A DNA stretch of 55,508 nucleotides from Planctomycetaceae bacterium (GCA_003153375.1 PLYM01000219.1:25361-80868); one strand, 5' to 3'; shown: positions 18,217-27,717, numbered from the stretch's first letter. Numbers and translations: made by a program. The notes: generated by a model from the sequence alone, not told the origin.

Positions 18217-19140
18217 ATGGAGCAGGCGGTTTGCCTTTTGTGCGGCGTTGAGGACGAACGGGCGCTGCTGCGCCGCGCCAAGCCGCGCCACGTTGTCTGC
18301 CGTCGTTGCGGCCTGGTCTATCAAAATCCACGGCCCACGTTGGAGGAGATATCGGCCTACTATCAACAAGGCTATTGGGAGGATCGGGGGCCGATCGCCG
18401 CCAACGGCGCCAACGGCGCCGAGCCCATCCGGCCAGCGTCGCTCGATCGTGGCCGTTTCGTGGTCGAATGGACGCAGAAGTACATCGGGTCGGTCGAACG
18501 TGTGGTCGAGATTGGCTGTGGCCGGGGAGAAATCCTGGCCTACGTACGCGACCACTTGAATTGCCAGGCATTGGGCGTGGAGCCCTCGCGAGCCCAGGCC
18601 ACGACTGCTGCCCAGCGGTTTGGCCTGGAGGTGCACAACGCGACCTTGGACGACGTGGATTTGCAGGGTCGTAAGGCCAACGCCTTGGTTTTGAGCCATG
18701 TGGTGGAACATTTTCACGACCCTCGCGCCGCGCTGATTCGCTGCCGTGATTTGCTGGCCGACGGCGGCTGGATTTTCGTCGAAGTGCCCAACATTCTCGA
18801 GCCCAACCGGCACAAGCGACTCAGCAAGTGGCTGGCTTTCGAGCACATGTACTATTTCTCGGTGGGCACGCTCAGCCGTGTTCTTGCCGAAGCCGGCTTC
18901 GCAGTGAAGCACACCGAGACCAAGGCGTTTGTGCGTGTGCTGGCGCAAATGCAGCCCGTGGTGCCCAAAGGTTGGGCTGCCATGCCAGCCTCGGCGAACG
19001 AATATCGCGACGTGTTGCGGGCACTGCGACGGCACGAGTTCATTTATTGGCCACGCTACGCGGTGCAACGTGCGGCGAGCTTGTTGTCGCGCGGCCGCGC
19101 AGTGGCTTCATCCTCTGCGGAAAAGGATCAGGACGACTAG
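18217..19140 (+). CDS. SAM-dependent methyltransferase with N-terminal zinc ribbon
   Basis: A 307-residue class I methyltransferase of the Methyltransf_23 type. Two CxxC pairs at the N-terminus (CLLCG and CRRCG) should bind zinc. The SAM motif is VVEIGCGRGEILAY, and post-I motifs include LVLSHVVEHFHDP. Such proteins occur widely in O-antigen and capsule loci, where some methylate sugars. The acceptor here is unknown. Confidence 0.85.
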   Translation: MEQAVCLLCGVEDERALLRRAKPRHVVCRRCGLVYQNPRPTLEEISAYYQQGYWEDRGPIAANGANGAEPIRPASLDRGRFVVEWTQKYIGSVERVVEIGCGRGEILAYVRDHLNCQALGVEPSRAQATTAAQRFGLEVHNATLDDVDLQGRKANALVLSHVVEHFHDPRAALIRCRDLLADGGWIFVEVPNILEPNRHKRLSKWLAFEHMYYFSVGTLSRVLAEAGFAVKHTETKAFVRVLAQMQPVVPKGWAAMPASANEYRDVLRALRRHEFIYWPRYAVQRAASLLSRGRAVASSSAEKDQDD

Positions 19141-19176
19141 CTCGGCGGCTTGCGTCGCGGGGTTGCTGTTTTCAGC

Positions 19177-20655
19177 ATGCTGAAGAAATTGTTGGCACTC
19201 TTGTCGGACGCCGCGATTTATGGCGTCAGTAATGCGCTCAGCCAACTGATTAACCTGTTCTTGTTGCCGCTGTTCACGGCCTATTTGACGAAATCTGACT
19301 ACGGCATGATGGGCCGGCTGACAATGTTCGCGGCCGTTTACAGCCCCTTGGCCAACCTGGGTATGACCAACGCCATCTATCGCCGGTACAACACCGACAA
19401 GCAAGAGGCCCAGCGAAATGAGACCCTGAGCACCGGGCTGATCAGCGTCGTCTGCTCGTCGCTCTTTCTGCTGGCCGCCTGCCAGTTGGCCGCCGAACCC
19501 CTCAGCGGGTTTATCTTCGGTAAAGAGGGGCAGACGCAGATCGTGCGGCTGGCCTTCGTTTCGGCCGCCCTGGTGCAGATCGGCACTGTGCCGCTGGTCG
19601 TGCTGCGGGCCTCGCGCCGCGTGAAGACGATCGCGGGGCTGAACGTGGCCAAGCTGTTGTTTTCGATTTCCGCTTCGATATGGTTCGTCGTGATTCAGGA
19701 AATGGGTGTCCTGGGCTATGTGATCGGACTTCTCATTGCCGATATCGTGTTCGTCGTGATTCAGTATTCGATGATTGCCCGGGCATTCCGCTTTCTGGCT
19801 AGCTGGTCGGTCTGGAAGCGAATGCTTGCCTACGGCCTGCCGTTCGTGCCGCACCACTTGCAAGCCGCGGTGCTCTATCAATTCGGCGAGTACATGACTG
19901 GCAATATGCTCGGGCTGGGCGAAGCGGGTCTTTACAGTATGGCCACGAAGTTCGCTCTGCCGGTGGGCTTTGTCGTTAGCGCCGTCAACACCGCGTGGGG
20001 GCCCTACAAGTTTCAGATCCACGCCGACGACGAAAACCCGGCGGCATTTTTTCGCACTGCCGTCACATTCTATTGCACGGGCATCTTCTACCTCTGGGTC
20101 GGCGTGTCGATTTGGGGCCCGGAACTCTTGCGGTTGATGACCACCGCGGAGTTTCACCCCGCCGCGGCGCTGGTGCCCATGGTGGCCCTGATCCCCGTTT
20201 CCCAGGGATTGTTCTTCATGTTCGGCACCGGAATCGAGATGAGCGACAATACACGGGCCATGCCGCTGATCAGCTTGATCGGGCTGGCGACGGTTGTCGT
20301 CACGGCGTTCGGCCTGATTCCGCTGCTGGGCATGCAAGGCGCCGCACTCTCGACCGCGAGCGGTTGGCTGTTGATGGCGGTCACTGCTTTCTTCCTCGCA
20401 CAACGGAGATTCGCAATCTCCTACGACTGGCGGACCGTCGCCGCGCTGCTTCTGCTGGCGGTGGCCTGTTTCGGACTCGCTTATTTGTGTCGCGACTTGG
20501 CGCCGGGCCCGCGCATTGCGGCGGCTCTGGGGCTATCGCTGGCTTATCCTATGCTGGCGATCATGATTCTGCTGCGCTCGGAGACGGAACGCGGCCGGAT
20601 TCACATTCTGTGGAACCGCGTCCGGCGGCAAACGCCCAACGCAGTGGCGCCATAG
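19177..20655 (+). CDS. Wzx-like polysaccharide flippase
   Basis: A 492-residue integral membrane protein with roughly 12-14 hydrophobic segments, of the MOP/PST (Wzx) family. The opening (LSDAAIYGVSNALSQLINLF, then LPLFTAYLTKSDYG) is characteristic of flippases that move lipid-linked oligosaccharides across the inner membrane. The ATG at 19177 is preferred over the TTG at 19150 because it directly begins the amphipathic N-terminus. It is the only flippase-like gene in the window and would export the lipid-linked repeat unit for the O-antigen-ligase-like protein encoded at 32393. Confidence 0.88.
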   Translation: MLKKLLALLSDAAIYGVSNALSQLINLFLLPLFTAYLTKSDYGMMGRLTMFAAVYSPLANLGMTNAIYRRYNTDKQEAQRNETLSTGLISVVCSSLFLLAACQLAAEPLSGFIFGKEGQTQIVRLAFVSAALVQIGTVPLVVLRASRRVKTIAGLNVAKLLFSISASIWFVVIQEMGVLGYVIGLLIADIVFVVIQYSMIARAFRFLASWSVWKRMLAYGLPFVPHHLQAAVLYQFGEYMTGNMLGLGEAGLYSMATKFALPVGFVVSAVNTAWGPYKFQIHADDENPAAFFRTAVTFYCTGIFYLWVGVSIWGPELLRLMTTAEFHPAAALVPMVALIPVSQGLFFMFGTGIEMSDNTRAMPLISLIGLATVVVTAFGLIPLLGMQGAALSTASGWLLMAVTAFFLAQRRFAISYDWRTVAALLLLAVACFGLAYLCRDLAPGPRIAAALGLSLAYPMLAIMILLRSETERGRIHILWNRVRRQTPNAVAP

Positions 20656-20736
20656 CGGAACGCGATCGAATGCCTGGACCTTTGCAGATCTTCCACTAGA
20701 CCGTGGAGCGCGTGATGACGCGGAGCTAAACAAGAC

Positions 20737-21630
20737 ATGCCCTTATCCGACTATATTCTGTATCGCCTAGCGAAGAACCGCCCGTCGCCGGCTCAGCATC
20801 TCGTCGACAAACTCGGCGCTGAGCCGGGCACCGACGCTTACCATATCGCCTATGCTCGCCACCAGTTCGACTCCAAAGTGCAGGAGGGGATCCCGTTTCC
20901 GGTGGCCGGCAAGGAAGTGCTGGAGATTGCCTGTGGCCACGGGGGCATCTGCTGTTTTCTGGCCGTGGGGGGGGCGACGCGCGTAGTCGGAGTAGACCTT
21001 GACACTTATCGTTTGAAGATTGCCGAAGCGTTCACGATCAACTTGAATCGACAGCTGGGGAACGGCTGTCAGCTGCCGATCACGTTTCAGGAAGAAAACG
21101 CCTGCCATATGTCGTTCGCCGACAACTCGTTCGACGTCGTGATCGCCGATAAGGCCTTTGAGCACTTCAGCGACCCAGAAGGAGTCATGCGCGAGTCATT
21201 TCGCGTATTGCGGCCCGGCGGCACGCTGCTGGTTCCGCTGTTTTCGTCTATCTATAGCAAGTACGGTCTGCACATTAAGCATGGACTGAAGGTCAATTCG
21301 GCGAATGTGTTCTTTTCCGAAACCACGATCATCCGGGCTATGAAGCGGCTGGCGGTCGAAAATCCAAAAATCTACGACCTGTATCCCGGACTGATCGACA
21401 ATCCGCAGCGTGTGCGCGACCTGCGACGCTACAAGGATTTAAATGACATTACCTATCGCGAGTTCAAGCAGATGGTCGAGCGTGTGGGCTTTGAGATGGA
21501 TTGGTTCCGACCGCTGCCCACGCGCCTGGGACGGATCGTCGCTTGCATACCGCTGCTGCGCAATACGTTGATGATGGACATTTGTTCAAAGGGGGCCGGG
21601 GCCTCCCTGCGAAAGCCGGCCAACTCGTGA
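20737..21630 (+). CDS. Class I SAM-dependent methyltransferase
   Basis: A 297-residue protein with the SAM-binding motif EVLEIACGHGGICC, an acidic loop VVGVDLD and a Methyltransf_11-like core (DNSFDVVIADKAFEHFSDP, then VLRPGGTLLVPLFS). It has no zinc ribbon, unlike the methyltransferase at 18217. Its stop codon overlaps the GTG start of the next gene (GTGA), so the two products are probably made together and may act on the same glycan. Confidence 0.85.
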   Translation: MPLSDYILYRLAKNRPSPAQHLVDKLGAEPGTDAYHIAYARHQFDSKVQEGIPFPVAGKEVLEIACGHGGICCFLAVGGATRVVGVDLDTYRLKIAEAFTINLNRQLGNGCQLPITFQEENACHMSFADNSFDVVIADKAFEHFSDPEGVMRESFRVLRPGGTLLVPLFSSIYSKYGLHIKHGLKVNSANVFFSETTIIRAMKRLAVENPKIYDLYPGLIDNPQRVRDLRRYKDLNDITYREFKQMVERVGFEMDWFRPLPTRLGRIVACIPLLRNTLMMDICSKGAGASLRKPANS

Positions 21631-23180
21631 CGCCTATCAGTCGCGCTGCGGTGCTCTCGTGGCTCGACGAAGCACGGGCCGCCGCCCAAGGAACTCCCTG
21701 GGGTGAGCAACTGCTTGTCGATCAGATCGATGCCTTGGACGTGTTGCTCGAACCCTTGCACCTTGAACTGTTGCGAGCGCTGCGTGCCAGTGGTGATCCC
21801 CACGCAATGCCGGCGGGCCGGGGTCTCGTGCTCCGCGCACGCTGGTTAGCCTTTGGACTGAAAAAAATGATCCACGAACGGCGAGCTCGAACATCCACGA
21901 GCCGGCCGCACCGAGTCGCGACCTTGTTTTGGCCGCGCGAGTTGACGCACATCAATGCGCAATTGCCCGTGTTGCGCTGCCTCGAAGGTCGGGGGACAAG
22001 TTGCGGAGTTCTGGCCTGCCATCCCAAGGCGGTTGAACACCTGCGGCTTCGCGGCGTGGAGTCCGTCTTTACGTGCGGCGCCTGGCCACAGGTCGTGCGT
22101 GGCGCGCGCCACGCCGGCAAACTGCGGGCACGCGCGGCGGCGGCCGCGCCGCCACTCAGGTTGCCCCTGTTTCGGACCGGCGCGCAGGAGGTCTCGCTCG
22201 AGCCGATTTGGCGGGCCACGGTGTGCCGGCTGCTGAGTGAAGTCTTCGAGTCGGTTGCCAATGCTCGCTCAGCGATCGAACAGTTTCAGCCGGCCGAGAT
22301 CGTGATTGGCAATGACCTCACCTTGCACGGTCGCGCCGCCGCGCTCGTGGCCCGAAACGCCGGCGTCAGGACCGCGGTTTTGATGCACGGCAACGTTACG
22401 GGCGACGAACTTCACGGCCGGCACGTGTGCGATGCGGTCATCGTCTATGGCGAGGCTGGCCGTCGCGAAATGGTGCGTCATGGCGGTGACGCTGCCCGGG
22501 TGCTGGTCTGCGGCGCGCCCTATTTGGACGATAGCCCGCGACAAAGCGGCCAGATGGATGCTCGCTTGCAGGCGCGATTGCAGCTTGAGCCGCAAGACCG
22601 CTGGATCCTGGTCGCTACCTCGGGGCCCGGCGATCGCATTTCGCACGAGCACCACCGTTTGGTGATCGAAAACCTGTTGCACGTTGCGGCGGCGATGCCG
22701 GACGTTCATTTGGTGATCAAGCTGCACCGCAAGGATCGCGTGACCCATTACCAAAGCGCCTTGCAGGGCCCCGTAGCGAGCAGGATTCACGTGCTGCCGT
22801 TCGGCGAGTCGAATTTGCCGATAAGCATTTTTGACTGGCTGCAAGGCTGTCCGTTGTTGCTCACCGGCGCGTCCACCGTCGCGGTCGAAGCCATGTTGCT
22901 GGATGTGCCCGTGATCACGATGGACTTTCATCGTGAGATTCACGGCGTTGACTTCATTGACGCGGGCGCCACGCGGCACGTGACCGATTTCGCGGCACTG
23001 GCCGCCGCGGTCGCCGCCAGCTTTGCGTCGCCCAACTCGCTAGCGGATGTTGCCGGCCGCGCGCGCCAGTATTTGGCCGACGCGTTTTACTTGCTGGACG
23101 GTCGATCGGCCGAGCGCACGGCCGACGCGATCGAATCGCTGGCCCGGCAGCCGATGGGCACGGGGGCAAGCAGCGAGTGA
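21627..23180 (+). CDS. GT-B-fold putative glycosyltransferase (capsule/CDP-glycerol transferase-like)
   Basis: A 517-residue protein. The first 100 residues are helical and not recognisable. From about residue 100 it looks like a GT-B enzyme: VATLFWPRELTHINAQLPVL opens the N-terminal Rossmann half, and the C-terminal half shows VHLVIKLHRKDR, then LTGASTVAVEAMLLDVPVI and a following MDFHREIHGVDF, similar to the donor-binding part of capsule and CDP-glycerol transferases or UDP-GlcNAc 2-epimerases. The GTG start overlaps the previous stop as GTGA, and its own stop overlaps the next GTG in the same way. Its place near the CMP-sugar genes makes it a candidate transferase for the nonulosonic acid; this is inference only. 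Confidence 0.7.
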   Translation: MTPISRAAVLSWLDEARAAAQGTPWGEQLLVDQIDALDVLLEPLHLELLRALRASGDPHAMPAGRGLVLRARWLAFGLKKMIHERRARTSTSRPHRVATLFWPRELTHINAQLPVLRCLEGRGTSCGVLACHPKAVEHLRLRGVESVFTCGAWPQVVRGARHAGKLRARAAAAAPPLRLPLFRTGAQEVSLEPIWRATVCRLLSEVFESVANARSAIEQFQPAEIVIGNDLTLHGRAAALVARNAGVRTAVLMHGNVTGDELHGRHVCDAVIVYGEAGRREMVRHGGDAARVLVCGAPYLDDSPRQSGQMDARLQARLQLEPQDRWILVATSGPGDRISHEHHRLVIENLLHVAAAMPDVHLVIKLHRKDRVTHYQSALQGPVASRIHVLPFGESNLPISIFDWLQGCPLLLTGASTVAVEAMLLDVPVITMDFHREIHGVDFIDAGATRHVTDFAALAAAVAASFASPNSLADVAGRARQYLADAFYLLDGRSAERTADAIESLARQPMGTGASSE

Positions 23181-24226
23181 AATCAGCCAACCCCCTACGA
23201 TCGATGGCGGGCACGATTGGCCGGCAGTTGTCGTGCGCGATCCCGTTGGGCGTCTGGCGCCGGATCGTGCCCCGCGACGTCATTGCCGTCTGCTACCACA
23301 TGGTCAGCGATCGCAGCTTGCCGCATGTCAGGCACTTGTATCCTTACAAGTCGTCGGCCGCGTTTCGCCAGGACCTGCTCTTTCTACGCGACAACTATCG
23401 GATCATCAGCTACCAGGAACTGCACGACCATCGGCTGGCCGGCAAACCGCTCGACGGCCCAAGCGTACACATCTCGTTCGACGACGGTTTCGCCGAGTGT
23501 GATACTGTGGTCCGGCCCCTGCTGGTGGAACTGGGTTTGCCGTGTACATTCTTCATCAACACCGACTTTGTCGACAACGGTGCCTTGTTCTATCGAAATC
23601 AGGCGTCGTTGTGCATTGACCGGCTGCGCTCACTCGAACCTGGCGAACGCCGCCAGTTTCTGGGGACAGTCGCCGAGCGCTGTGGAGGCAGGTCAGCCAA
23701 CCCACAGGACGTCATTCAGTGGGTCGGTGCGATGGGCTATGCCGATCGGCCTATCCTCGATGAACTATCCTCGCTCCTCGGAGTCAACTCGCGAGCGTTT
23801 CTGGCCGCCGAGCGACCCTATCTCACAGGTGAACAGATCCGGAGGCTGGCAACCGATGGCTTTACGATTGGTGGCCATACGCGCAGCCACGAGCGGCTGT
23901 CGTCCGCGACGACTCCGGCCGATGTAAGACAGCAAATCGTCGCGTCATGCTCTGATATTCGCGATCTCACCGGTCAATCGGTGGTTCCTTTTGCCTTTCC
24001 GTTCAGTGGAGCCGGCATCGATCGCCGCCTGCTGGCGCAAGTGATGGCCGATCATCCGTTCATCGGCCTCATGTTCGACACACAAAAGCTAAAAAAGGAC
24101 AGCGACTTCGTGGTCAATCGGATTTGCTGCGACTCCCCACCGATGGAGTTGGCCCGAGGTTCGAATCTGCCGAAGGCGCTCTGCAATGCGTATTTTTCTT
24201 TGACAGCCAGCTTGTTGGGGAACTAG
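23177..24226 (+). CDS. NodB-type polysaccharide deacetylase
   Basis: A 349-residue carbohydrate esterase family 4-like protein that would remove N- or O-acetyl groups from a glycan. The catalytic motif is ISFDDGFAECD with the paired Asp residues, and the metal-binding His motif is GGHTRSHERL. There is no clear signal peptide, so it may act in the cytoplasm on a lipid-linked precursor or be exported by other means. The GTG start overlaps the preceding stop (GTGA). Confidence 0.85.
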   Translation: MKSANPLRSMAGTIGRQLSCAIPLGVWRRIVPRDVIAVCYHMVSDRSLPHVRHLYPYKSSAAFRQDLLFLRDNYRIISYQELHDHRLAGKPLDGPSVHISFDDGFAECDTVVRPLLVELGLPCTFFINTDFVDNGALFYRNQASLCIDRLRSLEPGERRQFLGTVAERCGGRSANPQDVIQWVGAMGYADRPILDELSSLLGVNSRAFLAAERPYLTGEQIRRLATDGFTIGGHTRSHERLSSATTPADVRQQIVASCSDIRDLTGQSVVPFAFPFSGAGIDRRLLAQVMADHPFIGLMFDTQKLKKDSDFVVNRICCDSPPMELARGSNLPKALCNAYFSLTASLLGN

Positions 24227-24295
24227 AACAGATTAGGGCGTCACGCATCACGTGCGTCGAAATAGCGGGACGATCATCACCGTTCGATAACCAAG

Positions 24296-26035
24296 ATGCT
24301 GTCCAATCAATCAGCAGATATGTCGCTTAAGGCACCAGCCGTTGGCTCACCCACGGTCGAGCAGCCGCAGATTATGGGGCTCGTCGAACAGGTCCAAGCG
24401 ACCGTCCGGCAAACCATCAACTTTTGCGCGCGCGAGAAGTTCTGGCTGACTTGCACGGCCGCAATCGTGCTGATTTGGACCGTCGAACTCTACGCCGTTC
24501 AAGCGCGCACACTCATCTATCCGAATGAGGTGGGTGCACGATTCGCATTTTGGGCGCCCAAGGTCCGGCTAGTGCTTGATTTGCTGTTTATCTCAACGCT
24601 TACGGTTTGGTTTCGGCCGCGCTGGTTGTGCCTGATCATGGTTGGCTCGTTCTTCGCCTACCTGGGGCTTGTCACATACTTCCAATACTTTCAACGCCCC
24701 ATATCCCTGCTGACGATTTTCACCAATTGGCGAGAAGGGATCGAAATCAGCGGCTTTGCGCTCGACATGTTTCCGAAGCGAGCCGTGGTCCTGCTGGCCG
24801 CGGCGTTGGTGGCACAGCTGACAGCGCTGTTTCTGTCGCGCCGGGTCGCCCTGCCGAGGAACTGTGCTCGACTGGGCGCCGCGACGCTGGCCATCGGCTT
24901 CCTCACGCTGTTCGTGGGCCTCAACTTCTGGGACCCTCTGAGCTTTATCCAGACCAAGCGTGGCGTGGGGCGGTTAGGGGCCGTGCGCGGTTATCTTGGC
25001 CCTTGGGCCGCCGAGTGGTACTACCTGCGTGACAGCAAGGTGCTGGGGCAGGCGCTGGATTTGCGAAAGATCAAATACGATCGCCTGACACCCGCCGAGG
25101 CCGACATTCCGATTCACAAACACCTGGTGATCGTGCAGGCCGAGAGCCTCGACTTCAATATCCTCGGTCACATGGTCGACGGTGTGGCGGTCACGCCGTT
25201 CTTGAATCGCCTGCGCGACATTTCGATGTTCTATCGCGTCCGGGCGATGCATTACAACGTTTCCGCCGACGCCGATTTCGTGGCCATGAACGGCGTGTCT
25301 GGCTCGAAGCATGCCAACACCTACATGATCCCAAACTATCCGTATGAGAACACGACGCCCCAATTACTCGCACGGTGCGGTTTCACGGTCTCGAGCTTCC
25401 ATGGCTACAACGGAATGTTCTACCGACGGCGGCCAGCCTTCGAAAAAATGGGCTTCGACCAGATCTACTTTCGCGAGGAATTGGAACGACCGCCGTACAA
25501 TCTGCGGGTCGATCGCTGGGGAGTGCCAGACCGGGACGTGCTGATGCTCTCGGCGCTCAAGATGCGCGGGGCAAAAGAGCCCACTTGCCATTTCGTCATT
25601 ACGCTGACGACGCATACGCCCTACACCATGCTGCAGGCGAGCGAGCGCGAGATTTATCCGAATCCTACCTCGACGCTTGAACACTATATGAACAATATGC
25701 GGTATCTGGATAACTGCCTGCGCGACTACTTTACGGCGCTGGGCAGCGGTACCACGGTGATGCTCTATGCGGATCATCCCACGGAGCAGAGCTGTGCGGG
25801 GGGGGATTTCGCGCCTGACCGATCGGATGGCCGCGAATATATTCCCGTGTTCATCTACGATACGGATCAGGACTTGAGTAAACTGCAAAAGACGCGCAAG
25901 AGCCCGCTCCGCCGCGATGGGAGTTTGAACCTGGTTGACATGATTAACTATCTTCGAGGGCAGGTGGAGTTGGCCTATGGAACGGATTCGGCCGAAGCGG
26001 CGGATCGTCCTCAGGCGGCCCAAACGCCTCCGTGA
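24296..26035 (+). CDS. LtaS/OpgB-like membrane phosphoglycerol transferase (sulfatase fold)
   Basis: A 579-residue protein with about five hydrophobic segments (residues about 50-215) followed by an extracytoplasmic alkaline-phosphatase-like domain. Compared with lipoteichoic acid synthase, the metal ligands are kept: Glu in VQAESLDF (about 283), His440 in TLTTHTPY and Asp493-His494 in YADHPTE. The segment that carries the catalytic Thr of LtaS aligns as NVSADADF, so the nucleophile appears to be Ser (about 323). The predicted activity is transfer of a phosphoglycerol or related phospho-group from a lipid to the glycan on the periplasmic side. An ATG at 24320 is an alternative start. Confidence 0.82.
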   Translation: MLSNQSADMSLKAPAVGSPTVEQPQIMGLVEQVQATVRQTINFCAREKFWLTCTAAIVLIWTVELYAVQARTLIYPNEVGARFAFWAPKVRLVLDLLFISTLTVWFRPRWLCLIMVGSFFAYLGLVTYFQYFQRPISLLTIFTNWREGIEISGFALDMFPKRAVVLLAAALVAQLTALFLSRRVALPRNCARLGAATLAIGFLTLFVGLNFWDPLSFIQTKRGVGRLGAVRGYLGPWAAEWYYLRDSKVLGQALDLRKIKYDRLTPAEADIPIHKHLVIVQAESLDFNILGHMVDGVAVTPFLNRLRDISMFYRVRAMHYNVSADADFVAMNGVSGSKHANTYMIPNYPYENTTPQLLARCGFTVSSFHGYNGMFYRRRPAFEKMGFDQIYFREELERPPYNLRVDRWGVPDRDVLMLSALKMRGAKEPTCHFVITLTTHTPYTMLQASEREIYPNPTSTLEHYMNNMRYLDNCLRDYFTALGSGTTVMLYADHPTEQSCAGGDFAPDRSDGREYIPVFIYDTDQDLSKLQKTRKSPLRRDGSLNLVDMINYLRGQVELAYGTDSAEAADRPQAAQTPP

Positions 26036-26129
26036 CGCCGCGGATTCGGTGTGACTGGCATAACAGGATCGCGCGGCCCTGCTGCGTGCGATCTATGACG
26101 AATCGTTCACTCCCCCTGTTGGCCGTTCA

Positions 26130-26158
26130 TTGCAGCCCTCGGCGGGCCGGACTATAAG
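26130..26158 (+). promoter_or_regulatory. Candidate sigma-70 promoter of the sugar-activation cassette
   Basis: TTGCAG at 26130-26135 and TATAAG at 26153-26158 are separated by exactly 17 bases, within a 180-bp gap free of genes. Transcription would start near 26165, about 50 bases before the GTG at 26216. This would make the cassette at 26216-29795 independently transcribed. Confidence 0.45.
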
Positions 26159-26215
26159 AGAAGGTGTTGCAGCACCGCCTTTCACATCGCCGTAGATTCA
26201 CCCCATCCACGTTCC

Positions 26216-26974
26216 GTGGCGATCAACGACGCTAATCCTGATCTGAATGCACCGCGTCTGACCCTGATTTTTCCCATGGCTGGGCGGGGCGAGCGATTCG
26301 GCACCACGTTTAAGCCCTTCTTGCAAATCGGCGACCAGGCGTTTATTGAAGCCGCGGTCGAGCCCTTCCGCAAATGGCGGTCGGCCATTTCGAACATCGT
26401 GTTTGTGTTTCTTCGCCAACAGGACGTCGACTTCTCCGTGACTAGCCGGCTCGAAAAGATGTTTGACGGGTTGCCCTGGCAGGCGGCGCTGCTGCCGCTT
26501 CCCACAGCCGGTCCCGCCGAGACCGTGGCCGGCGGTGTCGAGCAGGCGGGCGTCCAAGGCCCGGCGATTATATGCGACTGTGATCATGCGGTGAACGTCG
26601 ATCCGATCTTTGAAATGTTTCTGGCCGGCCTGGCGGGCGACTGCGTGTTGCCGGTTTGGGACCTGGCGGGCGAAGAGCTTAAGTCGTGGAGCGTCGCGGC
26701 AATTGCCGACGATGGTACGGTCGACGCCATTGCCGAAAAGGCCGCTCCGCCCGGCGCCCGGCGGACCGCGGGCGTGATCGGATGTTATTACTTCGCGGAC
26801 GTGGCCCGAGCGGCCGCGATCTGCCGTGAGCAGGCCTACCTGGTTATCTCTGAAGTCGTGGCCGACCTCATTCGGCAAGGAGCGCGAGTGAACTCGGTGC
26901 CGATTAGCGAGGCGCGATTCTTCGGCGACCCGGCGCGGCTGGCCAAGGCGGCAAAGTCTTCCGCCGGCAATTGA
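26216..26974 (+). CDS. Sugar nucleotidyltransferase (NTP_transferase family)
   Basis: A 252-residue GT-A-fold nucleotidyltransferase. The signature loop is intact (FPMAGRGERFG, then KPF), with the metal-binding Asp pair in CDCDHAVNVDP and a later GCYYFADV strand. It should join an NTP to a sugar phosphate or a similar phosphate ester. It is clearly paralogous to the first domain of the protein encoded at 27714: both share SGPAI/QGPAI..CD.DH, LKSWS, GVIGCYYFAD and EFFGD/RFFGD blocks. The start is a GTG at 26216. The sugar and base are not predictable. Confidence 0.82.
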   Translation: MAINDANPDLNAPRLTLIFPMAGRGERFGTTFKPFLQIGDQAFIEAAVEPFRKWRSAISNIVFVFLRQQDVDFSVTSRLEKMFDGLPWQAALLPLPTAGPAETVAGGVEQAGVQGPAIICDCDHAVNVDPIFEMFLAGLAGDCVLPVWDLAGEELKSWSVAAIADDGTVDAIAEKAAPPGARRTAGVIGCYYFADVARAAAICREQAYLVISEVVADLIRQGARVNSVPISEARFFGDPARLAKAAKSSAGN

Positions 26975-27006
26975 TCAATACCCAAACGGAAGTGGAAAAC
27001 CGTTCC

Positions 27007-27717
27007 ATGGATTTACTGCGAAATATCAAAGTCTTTGCCGACGGCGCCGTAACCCGCCAGGTTCCGGAATTGATCGCGAAGCACAAGGTCAGTGGCTTCA
27101 CCACGAACCCCACGTTGATGGCCAAGGAAGGCATCCGCGACTATCAGGGCTTCGCCAAGGAACTATTGTCGGTCGTGGGCGGCCGCCCGGTCTCCTTCGA
27201 GGTCTTTGCCGACGACCTCGAGGAAATGCGCCGCCAGGCGATGACGCTGGCCGGCTGGGGCGACAATGTCTATGTGAAGATTCCCATCACGAATACCCAA
27301 GGCGAGTCGACCGCGGGTCTGGTCAAGTCGTTGTCCGCCTCGGGAGTCAAGCTCAATGTCACGGCCGTCTTCACGCCCGAGCAGATTCGAGGGCTGGCTC
27401 GCTGTTTTGATACCGGCACGCCCGCCGTGGTTTCGATCTTCGCCGGGCGTATTGCCGACGCCGGCATCGATCCCTCTTCCATCATCCAAGGCGCTCTCGA
27501 TCAGTTCAAAGCGCAGCCGCACGTCGAAGTGCTGTGGGCTAGCGTTCGCGAGATTTTCAACGTGGTGAATGCCGCCACGGTCGGCTGCCACATCGTCACC
27601 GTGCCGATCGCCATGCTCGACAAGTTGAGCTCCCTGGGCAAGGATCTCACCGAGTTCTCGTTGGACACGGTCAAGATGTTCCGGACCGACGCCCTGGCTT
27701 CAAAACTGAGTCTATGA
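27007..27717 (+). CDS. Transaldolase / fructose-6-phosphate-aldolase-like enzyme
   Basis: A 236-residue class I aldolase of the small transaldolase family. The Schiff-base lysine lies in VYVKIPITN (residue 91 from the ATG at 27007), preceded by the family opening FADGAV and GFTTNPTLMAKEG. Late barrel segments VSIFAGRIADAG and VLWASVREIFNV are typical. An upstream in-frame TTG at 26971 would overlap the previous stop as TTGA and add 12 unrelated residues; the ATG matches the family N-terminus better. It sits between two nucleotidyltransferase genes, so it probably makes or rearranges a sugar phosphate for activation rather than serving central metabolism. Its stop overlaps the next gene as ATGA. 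Confidence 0.85.
   Translation: MDLLRNIKVFADGAVTRQVPELIAKHKVSGFTTNPTLMAKEGIRDYQGFAKELLSVVGGRPVSFEVFADDLEEMRRQAMTLAGWGDNVYVKIPITNTQGESTAGLVKSLSASGVKLNVTAVFTPEQIRGLARCFDTGTPAVVSIFAGRIADAGIDPSSIIQGALDQFKAQPHVEVLWASVREIFNVVNAATVGCHIVTVPIAMLDKLSSLGKDLTEFSLDTVKMFRTDALASKLSL

Noticed and set aside
19108-20403. 431-codon minus-strand open frame
   Set aside because: Antisense to the flippase gene; the product is very hydrophilic and His/Gln-rich, the mirror image of a membrane protein.
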